Shown here: in pieces, positions 18,679 through 26,162 of the stretch | How the letters are laid out: each line of letters begins with the position of its first letter | Position numbering within the stretch: position 1 is the first letter of the stretch | NCBI GenBank assembly: GCA_964477265.1 | Contig: CAYZDJ010000003.1 | Span: 168,591-232,590 of the forward strand | Length of the DNA: 64,000 bases | Direction of reading: 5' to 3' | From: CAIVPM01 sp964477265 | GTDB taxonomy: Bacteria > Bacteroidota > Bacteroidia > Chitinophagales > Chitinophagaceae | Translations under genes and position numbers: made by a program | Notes under the pieces: generated by a model | What the model saw: only the letters and a program-made list of their open reading frames with translations | Told to the model about the DNA's origin: nothing | The model's database searches: none

Positions 18679-18991
18679 AAGAGGTGCAAGATAAGAAGTA
18701 AATGGGTTGATAGATTTGTTGGTTGATAAATTGGTTAATGCTAATTGAGAGCATTGATTAATATTTTGATAACGCGGCTGTATAAATTTTTAGTATAGTT
18801 CCATAAGGCTTAGACAAGGCGTAAGATGGGTGTAAATTGGGAGTTAGATGGTGGAATTGAAGGAAGTATTTTTTATTTTTATTGTAAATCAACTATGCTG
18901 TTATATTTGGCTTGTGTTAATTAATGACTAAAATAAAACGTATAAGCAACTTAAAGATTTATACTTATTAGTAACCTTTAAAAAACAAAAA
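18679..18991. other. intergenic region with no recognised gene
   Basis: This 313-bp divergent spacer separates the helicase from the secreted 198-residue protein. The only pattern I see is a short degenerate direct repeat around 18,705-18,740 (GTTGATAGATTTGTTGGTTGATAA type). No reading frame, RNA gene or terminator is supported; it should contain both promoters. Confidence 0.5.
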
Positions 18992-19588
18992 ATGAAAGTA
19001 TTAAAAACGCTGACCTATGTAATTTTATTTGTATTTCTTACTTCGTTTTATTCTGATAATTTACCCAAGGCATTTACAGAGTTGATTGAAAGATCAAATA
19101 TGGCATTTGAAAGTACAGCCAGCTTTGCAGAGACAAAAATTATTGAGAACCGACAAATGAATTATGAGTATGCAATTAAACATTCCTCAAAAAAGTTTGA
19201 AGTGCGTTATGCAATAAGACCACTTGATAAATTGCTGAAAGAATTTGCAGAGAAGGAAAAAAATAAAAAGGAAGGCGATATAAATATTAATCCCAATAAA
19301 CTTTACAATTCACTTTTTCAGGCAACAATATTAAATATTTCAGGTGGTGAACTTCCTGATTTTTCTGATTTTGACAAGGCTTCTGTTAAAAAAGAATTTA
19401 ATGCTGATTGGGGTGCAACAACGTTTGTAAAAGTTGGAAAAGAGTTTGGCCAGGATTATAAATATTGTATGGTTGTAGCATTGCATAAAGACAATGTGGG
19501 AGACGCCTATATATTTTACCTGTCTGATACACAGGATGGTTTTTCTGACCTTATGCAAACAGCCTTTCATTCACTAAAATTCAAATAA
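18992..19588 (+). CDS. secreted protein of unknown function
   Basis: A 198-residue protein with an N-terminal signal peptide or anchor (MKVLKTLTYVILFVFLTSFYS). The mature part is mixed alpha/beta with many charged residues, including KLLKEFAEKEKNKKEGD near 75. I do not recognise a family or catalytic motif. It is followed by a strong terminator and a tRNA-Asn gene on the other strand. A periplasmic location is likely; it may be a lineage-specific envelope protein. Confidence 0.7.
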   Translation: MKVLKTLTYVILFVFLTSFYSDNLPKAFTELIERSNMAFESTASFAETKIIENRQMNYEYAIKHSSKKFEVRYAIRPLDKLLKEFAEKEKNKKEGDININPNKLYNSLFQATILNISGGELPDFSDFDKASVKKEFNADWGATTFVKVGKEFGQDYKYCMVVALHKDNVGDAYIFYLSDTQDGFSDLMQTAFHSLKFK

Positions 19589-19623
19589 ACAATTATAGTT
19601 TCTGAGTAGAGTATTGTTTAAAT

Positions 19624-19655
19624 AAAAAAGGCTTCAAGTAATTGAAGCCTTTTTT
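19624..19655 (+). terminator. intrinsic terminator
   Basis: Perfect stem GGCTTCAA/TTGAAGCC with A-run before and T-run after. It ends the upstream plus-strand gene and, by symmetry, could also stop transcripts from the tRNA-Asn on the minus strand. Confidence 0.88.
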
Positions 19656-19662
19656 ATTTTTG

Positions 19663-19736
19663 CTCTCCCTGTTGGACTTGAACCAACGACCCTCTGATTA
19701 ACAGTCAGATGCTCTAACCAACTGAGCTAAGGAAGA
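19663..19736 (-). tRNA. tRNA-Asn (GTT)
   Basis: Read on the minus strand, the acceptor stem TCTTCCT pairs with AGGGAGA (one G-U). The D-arm is GCTCAGTTGGTTAGAGC, the anticodon loop CTGTTAA gives GTT, and the T-arm is GTTGG-TTCAAGT-CCAAC. It is 74 nt with discriminator G and no encoded CCA. All canonical positions are present. Confidence 0.95.
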
Positions 19737-19803
19737 ATTTTCCCGTTTGGGGTTGCAAAAATAGGGTTGTGATTTAAGTAAGCAAATTTTTTTTTACTTT
19801 TTT

Positions 19804-20142
19804 CTATAACCATTTTTTTTCTTCAAAAATTATATAGACTCCCTGTTCATTTATTTCCAATGCATAAACCTTTAAATATTCCTCGCCAGTTGAGTTTCTG
19901 CCAGTCTTTAAATTAAATTTATACCTGTGCAAAGGGCACACTGCATTTCCCAAAGCATCAATAAATCCATCAGCCATTATACCACCTGCATGTGGGCATT
20001 TGTGGGCAAATGCAAACAATTCATCCTTAAACTTTCCTATAGTAATTTTCTTTCCACCTGCCTCAATAATGCTCATATTTTTTGCATTGAAATCAAAGTC
20101 CAGTTCAGATTCTGCAATTTTTATAAAACGTTTTGTTGTCAT
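19804..20142 (-). CDS. Rieske [2Fe-2S] ferredoxin-like protein
   Basis: A 112-residue soluble protein with the Rieske cluster motifs CPHAGG (C-x-H) near residue 49 and CPLHRYKF (C-x2-H) near 70. There is no signal peptide or membrane anchor, so it is cytoplasmic, like the small ferredoxin subunits of dioxygenases or nitrite reductase NirD. No oxygenase or reductase gene is adjacent, so the redox partner is unknown. It is divergent from the small membrane protein at 20,194. Confidence 0.9.
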   Translation of the reverse strand: MTTKRFIKIAESELDFDFNAKNMSIIEAGGKKITIGKFKDELFAFAHKCPHAGGIMADGFIDALGNAVCPLHRYKFNLKTGRNSTGEEYLKVYALEINEQGVYIIFEEKKWL

Positions 20143-20193
20143 AAATATTTAAACACACATTTGCTACAATAATACTTATAAAAATCCTTAACC

Positions 20194-20547
20194 ATGTACG
20201 AAAATAAAAAAGAGCCACTTGCATCAAAATCAACCTATTTTAAAAGAATATGGGGAAACACACTTTTTGCCTTTTTGATACTTGCCATTTGCCTGGCATT
20301 GGGTATTATTGGCTATAAAATTACCATACCCCAATTTGACTGGTACGATAGTTTATTAAATGCCTCAATGATATTAAGTGGCATGGGACCAATAATTGAT
20401 GCTGATATTCATTTAAGCAATAGTGCCAAGGTATTTGCATCGGTTTATGCACTGTTTAGTGGCGTTGCATTTATATCTACAATAGGCTTAATCATTGCAC
20501 CTGTGGCACACAGGTTTTTTCATAAACTGCATTTAGACGAAGAATAA
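20194..20547 (+). CDS. small membrane protein, function unknown
   Basis: A 117-residue protein with two clear membrane helices (LFAFLILAICLALGIIGYKI near 25-45 and VFASVYALFSGVAFISTIGL near 80-100). A re-entrant-like loop between them holds WYDSLLNASMILSGMGPIID. The helix-loop-helix form is reminiscent of ion-channel pore modules but lacks a selectivity signature I can name. Ends are charged (HRFFHKLHLDEE). The gene is followed immediately by a terminator. Confidence 0.72.
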   Translation: MYENKKEPLASKSTYFKRIWGNTLFAFLILAICLALGIIGYKITIPQFDWYDSLLNASMILSGMGPIIDADIHLSNSAKVFASVYALFSGVAFISTIGLIIAPVAHRFFHKLHLDEE

Positions 20548-20550
20548 AAC

Positions 20551-20582
20551 AAAAAAGAGTATCATGATTGATACTCTTTTTT
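20551..20582. terminator. intrinsic terminator
   Basis: Stem AAAAAAGAGTATCA/TGATACTCTTTTTT, with A-rich left and T-rich right flanks. It sits between a plus-strand gene and the end of the minus-strand redox cluster and can serve both. Confidence 0.88.
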
Positions 20583-20611
20583 GTTAATGATTTATTGGTA
20601 AAATAATAAGG

Positions 20612-21532
20612 CTATTTATTGTTGCTGCTTGCTTTTTTCAATACAAATAAACGGGTGATATTAAACCCAAAATGTATATCCCCATCTCCCCATTTACCAG
20701 TTGTATTAGTTATAAAACTACGCTCTGTCATACCTGTTGAATTGGTAAAATGCAATTGAAATACGTGACCACCAGTTTCAATATCAACACCAAATGAAAG
20801 TGAATTTTGAGTACCTTCCAGTTTATCAAATTGATAAAAATAATCGCCGGTAATGGCAACGCGTTTTGAGATTTTTACCCTTCCGCCTAAACCTAAAGAG
20901 AATAAGTTATTTTTTTCCTTTTTTAAATTAACCAAATTAATATGCACTAAAGTGGGGCTTAACTGAAACGAAACAGCATCGTTGAACTTTCGTGCAATAA
21001 GCAATTGGTGTGCATAAGACATCCTGTTGCTAAAGCTGATGTCTTCACTGCCTTTAAGTGTGTATTGCATAGCACTGCCCAGGTAAGTAACACTTATTGG
21101 CATATTTGTTTTACCAGTACTTTGGCGTAAAAATTTATACTTAACAAATGCATCAATTTCTTTATCAACAGTGCTTCTGCCCAAACCAATCATTAGCCTG
21201 TTTGTAACGCCATAATCTAATCCCATTCTCATGGTTGCATTGTCTAATCCAAACAAATTATAGCTGCCTGAGTTAAGGTATCCAAACCTGTGAGAAATCC
21301 TGAAATCGAGATTGTGTTTACCAATTGTTTCAATAGAATGACCATTTACAATGCGTGTGCTTTTAAAGGTAGCAGTTGCATAATCAGTATTGTTTTTTGA
21401 TGCATCTTTAGATTCATTATCCAAATCGGCAAACAAATCTACTTTTTTTGTAGAGTCTTGTTGGGCTTGCACTTTACCAAAAAAAGTTGCAAATGAAATT
21501 GCTGCAACAGCAAAAATCTTTTTTGTATTCAT
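20612..21532 (-). CDS. DUF5777-like outer-membrane beta-barrel protein
   Basis: A 306-residue protein with signal peptide (MNTKKIFAVAAISFATFFGKVQAQ) and a mature part that alternates polar and hydrophobic residues in strands throughout (IETIGKHNLDFRISHRFGYL, LDYGVTNRLMIGLGRS). The opening IVNGHSIET and RISHRFG pattern fits the Bacteroidota DUF5777 barrel family. It should lie in the outer membrane; transport or scaffolding are both possible. It is the last gene of the cluster 26,011 to 20,612, 28 bp after the YceI gene. Confidence 0.82.
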   Translation of the reverse strand: MNTKKIFAVAAISFATFFGKVQAQQDSTKKVDLFADLDNESKDASKNNTDYATATFKSTRIVNGHSIETIGKHNLDFRISHRFGYLNSGSYNLFGLDNATMRMGLDYGVTNRLMIGLGRSTVDKEIDAFVKYKFLRQSTGKTNMPISVTYLGSAMQYTLKGSEDISFSNRMSYAHQLLIARKFNDAVSFQLSPTLVHINLVNLKKEKNNLFSLGLGGRVKISKRVAITGDYFYQFDKLEGTQNSLSFGVDIETGGHVFQLHFTNSTGMTERSFITNTTGKWGDGDIHFGFNITRLFVLKKASSNNK

Positions 21533-21560
21533 AATATTTTTCTTATTTCCTATTAAGGTC

Positions 21561-22103
21561 TTAATCTAATTTACAAGCAACAGTTGTTTCTACTTCATTG
21601 GCAATTTTATCTCCAATATATTCTCCTTTAATGCCATATTCTTTTACTTTAATTTTAAACGAGCTATTTAAAGAAACCTTGCCTGCTTTAACAACAATAG
21701 TACCTTTTGCAGTAATTTTTTTTGTTACTCCGTGAATTGTTAAATTGCCATCTGCTGTTACGTTGTAAGAGCCATCTTTGGTAAAGTCAACACTTGCAAT
21801 ATTGCTTATTGTACCCTTAAATTCTGCTTTTGGAAACTTGGTACTTTCCATGTAGTTTTCATTAAAGTGATCTTCCATCAAAGAGTTGTCGAACTTAAAG
21901 CCTTTGATAAGCATTAAAAAAACTACCTGGCCGCTTTTACTTGCTAATTTGCAAGTGGCTTGAGAGTTGGTTGCTTCAATTTTTTCTAAAGGAGAATTAG
22001 ACACAAATTTTACAACGCCACTTTTTGTTGCATACACTTTTTCCTGTGCCGATGCAAATGATATTGTTGCCACGCTTAACAGGATTAATAATACTTTTTT
22101 CAT
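21561..22103 (-). CDS. YceI family periplasmic protein
   Basis: A 180-residue protein with signal peptide (MKKVLLILLSVATISFASAQ) and the YceI lipocalin-like fold pattern: FPKAEFKGTISNIASVDFTK near 92 and NLTIHGVTKKITAKGTI near 120. YceI proteins bind isoprenoid or fatty-acid-like ligands in the periplasm; their role is poorly known, and several lie beside cytochromes or quinone-linked enzymes. Here it is 42 bp downstream of a cytochrome lipoprotein gene and 28 bp upstream of the barrel gene, which supports a shared envelope function. Confidence 0.9.
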   Translation of the reverse strand: MKKVLLILLSVATISFASAQEKVYATKSGVVKFVSNSPLEKIEATNSQATCKLASKSGQVVFLMLIKGFKFDNSLMEDHFNENYMESTKFPKAEFKGTISNIASVDFTKDGSYNVTADGNLTIHGVTKKITAKGTIVVKAGKVSLNSSFKIKVKEYGIKGEYIGDKIANEVETTVACKLD

Positions 22104-22145
22104 TTTTAATATTTTTTGTTTTACAAGTAAATAATTATGCCAAAA

Positions 22146-22538
22146 TTAATTGTCTTTTGCCCCCTCACTTATCCAATGAGCAACTTTTGCAATATCGCAA
22201 ACGCTTAATTTGCTTGCACTTTTAGGCATTGCATTACCAAGATGTCTTATATCATTTAATAAAGTTCCTCCATCTGCAGCAGTGGTATCTACATAATCCA
22301 TAATGGTTGTGTAGCTGTCTAATACAGTTCCACCACCTAAGCTAGAAGCGTTTGCTGCAGAGTGACAACTATTACAATTGGCAACTATTATTGGTTTTAC
22401 TGTGCTGTTGTACGATACACTTACACTATCGCAACTAGCTACTAAATCTTCTTTTTTATTGCTTGAACAACTTGTAGCTAATAATAATGCCGATGTTGAA
22501 ACAGCACATAAAGTGAAAAATAATTTTATTTTCTTCAT
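22146..22538 (-). CDS. c-type cytochrome lipoprotein
   Basis: A 130-residue protein with a lipoprotein signal (ALLLATSCSSNKK, lipid on Cys near 24) and one heme c motif, CNSCH near residue 58, in the context VKPIIVANCNSCHSA that is common in PSCyt1-like cytochromes. A Met in NAMPKSAS near 105 may be the sixth ligand. A second Cys pair (SCDSV, SVCDIA) could form a disulfide. It is likely anchored facing the periplasm and carries single electrons. It lies eight bases downstream of the T9SS gene, so co-transcription is near certain. Confidence 0.88.
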   Translation of the reverse strand: MKKIKLFFTLCAVSTSALLLATSCSSNKKEDLVASCDSVSVSYNSTVKPIIVANCNSCHSAANASSLGGGTVLDSYTTIMDYVDTTAADGGTLLNDIRHLGNAMPKSASKLSVCDIAKVAHWISEGAKDN

Positions 22539-22546
22539 ATTTTATT

Positions 22547-23614
22547 TTATTCTACTATTGAAATATTTGCAGGATTAAGTAATATATTGCCCACTTTTGC
22601 TTGTAGATAATAATTGCCATTTACCAAATAATTACCAAACTGAAAACTTATTTTATTGTAACCTTGTTTAACAGTTTTTTGCTTGTTACTTACTATTTTA
22701 CCTTGACCATTTATCAAAACAAAGTTAATGTTTTGTTCCTTATCACTTGTTAATTCAACATTTATATCTTGTCCTTTTTTTGCAGGGTTAGGATAAATAC
22801 TATTTAATGTTGTATTTACCTTAGTATTTATAGATTGAATGTTTGAATACCCAAAATCTCCATTTTTATCAACTGTTTTTAATCTGTAATATGTAGCTGT
22901 AGTATTGTTTTCTAAAACATCATTAGCAGTATAAGATTTACTAACAGATGAATTCCCAGCAGCTGCAACTTTTGAAATTGTTGTAAACGTTTTTCCATCG
23001 GTGCTTTTTTCAACTTCAAAATGATCGCAGTTAATTTCAACAGCTGTTTGCCAACTTATTGCTACTTTATTGCCATCTAATTTAGCAGCTGTAAACGAAA
23101 CTATTTCTACAGGCAAAACAACTGTAGTTGAAAAAGTTCCTGTTTGCCAGTAAGCACCAGATGGAGTTGATGTTGTTGTGTTTCCAACGCAGGCAAAATT
23201 AAAAGTTACTGCACCTACAGCTGCAGGCGATGTCCATTTTATATTGCTATAAGTAAAGCTTGCAGCAGATGTGCCACCCAATGGAGAACTATGTGTAATA
23301 TCTGTACCAGATTTTTTCATTCCAGTACCTGCTACAATAGTACCTGTGGAAGGTTTAAGATCTAAACCCCAAAATGTTTGAGCAGAGGGAGGCGTATAAA
23401 CAAGACTGAAGGTGTATTGTGTACTTGGTAATACAGATGCTGCAAGCCCTGTTAAAGTTACTGTGCCTCCCTGGGTTGTGTGGCAACCACCACCACCACA
23501 TCCACTTGTAGTGCTACCAGTTCTTCCATTTTTATCGGTAGTTCCCTTAATGCCTGAAGTTAAAATAATGACTAATGATGCCAAGCCCAAAAGTGTAAAT
23601 GTACTTTTTTTCAT
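22547..23614 (-). CDS. T9SS-sorted protein with choice-of-anchor-V-like domain and C-X4-CH motif
   Basis: A 355-residue secreted protein. After the signal peptide, residues 25-50 read GRTGSTTSGCGGGGCHTT. Related choice-of-anchor V proteins usually have a CxxCH heme motif in this place, while here it is C-G-G-G-G-C-H, i.e. C-X4-CH. The anchor-V-like beta domain (about 50-175) includes STQYTFSLVYTPPSAQTFWG. A second beta-sandwich (SWQTAVEINCDHFEVEKST) follows, then the C-terminal T9SS domain with NSIYPNPAKKGQDINVEL and ending NPANISIVE. It is expected on the cell surface. Whether the altered motif still binds heme is open. Neighbours are Rieske and cytochrome genes. Confidence 0.82.
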   Translation of the reverse strand: MKKSTFTLLGLASLVIILTSGIKGTTDKNGRTGSTTSGCGGGGCHTTQGGTVTLTGLAASVLPSTQYTFSLVYTPPSAQTFWGLDLKPSTGTIVAGTGMKKSGTDITHSSPLGGTSAASFTYSNIKWTSPAAVGAVTFNFACVGNTTTSTPSGAYWQTGTFSTTVVLPVEIVSFTAAKLDGNKVAISWQTAVEINCDHFEVEKSTDGKTFTTISKVAAAGNSSVSKSYTANDVLENNTTATYYRLKTVDKNGDFGYSNIQSINTKVNTTLNSIYPNPAKKGQDINVELTSDKEQNINFVLINGQGKIVSNKQKTVKQGYNKISFQFGNYLVNGNYYLQAKVGNILLNPANISIVE

Positions 23615-23710
23615 TTTTTTGTTTTAAAGTTTGCAACTTTTTATTGATGAATTTTACTAATAAAATAAATAATCTATAACGTTTTCGTATGTTGTATTTT
23701 AGTTGAGGGT

Positions 23711-24124
23711 TTAAGAGTATATTCTAAGCATACTGTTTGTTAATTGTGTATTATAAATGGTTAATCCACCACTACCATTGCTATTTAGGCCACTACCTGT
23801 TAAACTAAATCTTGCACCATGTGCTGTGCAGTAATAATTATTGTTTGCACTGTCGTAGGTTACTTGAGTTCTTCCTTCGTGGCTGCAAATAACTGTGGCT
23901 GCTGCATAATTACCACTTGTAGTTTTTGCAACAACACAATTATTAATTACAATATAACCTCCATTGATTAATAAATTGGCATTGGCTGCTAATGTTAGGT
24001 CTAAAGTAAAATCAATTGGTCCGCTTGGTGTAGTAGATGTTTTTTTACAGCTACCAAAACAACTTGCTGTTAATGCAAATGCTGCACCTACACCAATTGT
24101 GTTCAAAAATTCTTTTCTGTTCAT
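23711..24124 (-). CDS. exported Rieske [2Fe-2S] protein
   Basis: A 137-residue protein with an export signal (MNRKEFLNTIGVGAAFALTA) and a lipobox-like Cys in ASCFGSC, suggesting a lipid-anchored protein; the signal lacks a twin arginine. The cluster motifs are CSHEGRT near residue 83 and CTAHGARF near 102. It differs from the soluble Rieske protein at 19,804 in size and location. As a periplasmic electron carrier it fits between the sigma/anti-sigma pair and the cytochrome gene. The long 96-bp gap to the next gene could hold a processing site or internal promoter. Confidence 0.88.
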   Translation of the reverse strand: MNRKEFLNTIGVGAAFALTASCFGSCKKTSTTPSGPIDFTLDLTLAANANLLINGGYIVINNCVVAKTTSGNYAAATVICSHEGRTQVTYDSANNNYYCTAHGARFSLTGSGLNSNGSGGLTIYNTQLTNSMLRIYS

Positions 24125-24148
24125 AAATAATTTTTAATTTTAATTGGT

Positions 24149-25450
24149 TCAAAAATTTTGGGTAAGGCCCACAAAAACTCCTTTGCTAACAATGGGCTCA
24201 TTGCCTTTGCCCATACCCGATAGTGGAAGATTAATATAAGGTTGTACACGCAAATTGGTTTTTGCATTTAACTTAAACTGATAGCCCAAACCAAAATTGC
24301 AGGTTGCCAAAAAATTACTTGAAGTTTGTGTAAACAATGTTACTTCTTTAGTAACAATTCCATTTACCTCTTCTTCATATTCATAATGTTCGTCATTTAC
24401 AATGTAAGATGATTCACCAAAACTTGCAAATAGATTATGTTTTTTGGTGTTCAATAAATTTAAATTGACTGTTAATGGAATTTCAATCAATTTACTTTCA
24501 GATTCAATACCAATCATATTTCCTTTTAGTGGTAAAATACTTTTATTAAAACTGCTACTTGATGTGTAGTATTCTTTTTGTCTTAAAATTAGTCCTGTTT
24601 CAATACTAATTTTTTTGCTTAAATTAATGCCTGCAATTACAGCCAATCCAAAATCAAAAGGTTCGTCAGCATCTCTTTTCTCTGATTTGAATCCCAAAGA
24701 ACTTATTTCTCCCGAAGCTAAAATGCCAACATAAAATTTACTTTTTTTAGGTTCTTTTAAAATAGTTGATTTACTTGCTTGTGCAGTTTTAATTTGCTCA
24801 ATTTTGGGTTCAATAGTTTCTGGTTTATAGTTTCTGGCAATTGCAGCATTCAAAGATTCTGTCTTATTAATACTTGCAATACTTTGTTTCTTTGCATCAA
24901 GGCTATTATCATCAATAAGTTTAGGCTTGATAATTTGTTTTTTAGTTACATTATTTGTTGTAGTAATTGTACCATTTGTTTTAAATTTTTCAATGTTGGT
25001 TGCTTTAAAGGATTGTTGGTTGTTGGTTATTATTTTAAGAGTTTGTTTCTCATAAGAGTTTGTTTGATTATTGATCGATATATTATTTTGTTTTCTTTTT
25101 TCAATATTTTCTATCGAATCAATTATTTTTTTATAAACTGTATTGGTAATTTCTTCTGTAAGTTTCTCTTTGTCTATTAGTTGTTGGGCTATCACCTGGT
25201 CGTTATTCTTATTTGCTATTTCATTTTTATTTTGTACATATTTATTTATAAAAAAACCAGATGCAACTACCAATAAAAAAATACTTGCCACCAAAAGTCT
25301 TCTATTTAAAAGCCAAAACAGTGGTTGCTTTTCTTTTTCTTCCAGTTTATTCAGCACATAATGCCAATTACTTCCTTCTGTGTTTAAAGGAAATTCGCTT
25401 GCAGCTTTATTATATAAATTCTCCAACTCGTTATTATCTTCTTTCATCAT
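24149..25450 (-). CDS. anti-sigma-like membrane protein with C-terminal beta-barrel-like domain
   Basis: A 433-residue protein starting immediately after the sigma gene. Residues 1-48 are a charged cytoplasmic segment (LENLYNKAASEFPLNTEGSN), followed by one membrane helix (about 50-68, LLVASIFLLVVASGFFINKY). A long K/N/E/I-rich periplasmic stretch (70-230) follows. The C-terminal 200 residues carry strand patterns of an outer-membrane barrel (KFYVGILASGEISSLG, KISIETGLILRQKEYYTSSS, NLRVQPYINLPLSG). This layout recurs downstream of ECF sigma genes in Bacteroidota. I infer it binds the sigma factor at the N-terminus and spans the periplasm to the outer membrane. Barrel insertion by a protein with an inner-membrane helix is topologically puzzling. 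Confidence 0.75.
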   Translation of the reverse strand: MMKEDNNELENLYNKAASEFPLNTEGSNWHYVLNKLEEKEKQPLFWLLNRRLLVASIFLLVVASGFFINKYVQNKNEIANKNNDQVIAQQLIDKEKLTEEITNTVYKKIIDSIENIEKRKQNNISINNQTNSYEKQTLKIITNNQQSFKATNIEKFKTNGTITTTNNVTKKQIIKPKLIDDNSLDAKKQSIASINKTESLNAAIARNYKPETIEPKIEQIKTAQASKSTILKEPKKSKFYVGILASGEISSLGFKSEKRDADEPFDFGLAVIAGINLSKKISIETGLILRQKEYYTSSSSFNKSILPLKGNMIGIESESKLIEIPLTVNLNLLNTKKHNLFASFGESSYIVNDEHYEYEEEVNGIVTKEVTLFTQTSSNFLATCNFGLGYQFKLNAKTNLRVQPYINLPLSGMGKGNEPIVSKGVFVGLTQNF

Positions 25451-26011
25451 TTATTTATTAATCTCAAAAAAAGATGTCAATTGTTTTTGCAATGTTTGTT
25501 TAGCTCTAAACAAATGTGATTTTGATGTTCCCTCGCTAATGCCCAATATGGTTGCAATTTCGCTGTGTGTATAGCCATCAATTACATACATATTAAAAAC
25601 TATTCTATGATGTTCGGGCAACTCTTTCAAAAAAATAATCATCTCTTTATACAGCAATAAAGTATCGGCACTTTCATTATCTGCAATGTCCATCATATCA
25701 TCTTCAATTGCTTCAAATATGTGCTTGTTTTTATTTGCCCTAATGCTATCTAATGCTTTGTTGACAACGGTTTTACGCAACCAGCCTAAAAATATTTTTC
25801 CCATTGTTGTTTCATCGTTACCCAAAATATGATGCAACGATTTAAAAACATTTACGAACGAATCGTTAACAATACTTACTGCTTCATCATAACTATTACT
25901 ATATCTATATGCAATTTTTAATGCAAAAGCATAATAATTTTCATAGACCCACTTTTGGCTAATCCTGTCTTGTTCAAGACATTTTTTTAATATCACGTTT
26001 AATGCATTCAA
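25451..26011 (-). CDS. ECF RNA polymerase sigma factor
   Basis: A 186-residue sigma-70 family factor of the extracytoplasmic type. Region 2 is WVYENYYAFALKIAYRYSN with DEAVSIVNDSFVNVFKSL near residues 20-60; region 4 is LPEHHRIVFNMYVIDGYTHS with EIATILGISEGTSKSHLFRA near 120-170. No ATG exists in frame near the start; the best start is a TTG at 26,011, which may keep expression low. The anti-sigma gene begins one base after the stop. The likely targets include the adjacent redox cluster, by analogy with autoregulated ECF operons. Confidence 0.9.
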   Translation of the reverse strand: MNALNVILKKCLEQDRISQKWVYENYYAFALKIAYRYSNSYDEAVSIVNDSFVNVFKSLHHILGNDETTMGKIFLGWLRKTVVNKALDSIRANKNKHIFEAIEDDMMDIADNESADTLLLYKEMIIFLKELPEHHRIVFNMYVIDGYTHSEIATILGISEGTSKSHLFRAKQTLQKQLTSFFEINK

Positions 26012-26162
26012 ACCTTCAAAAGAAACTCGATATTATAATAGACGTAAAAAAAAGAAAAAGAGTTGCACGTGGTTTTATTTTTTTTTAAATTAATCATCTT
26101 TAAATATTTCTATTTTAATAGTGGCGTAATATGGTTTATTGCAAAACCTATATTTGCCCACT

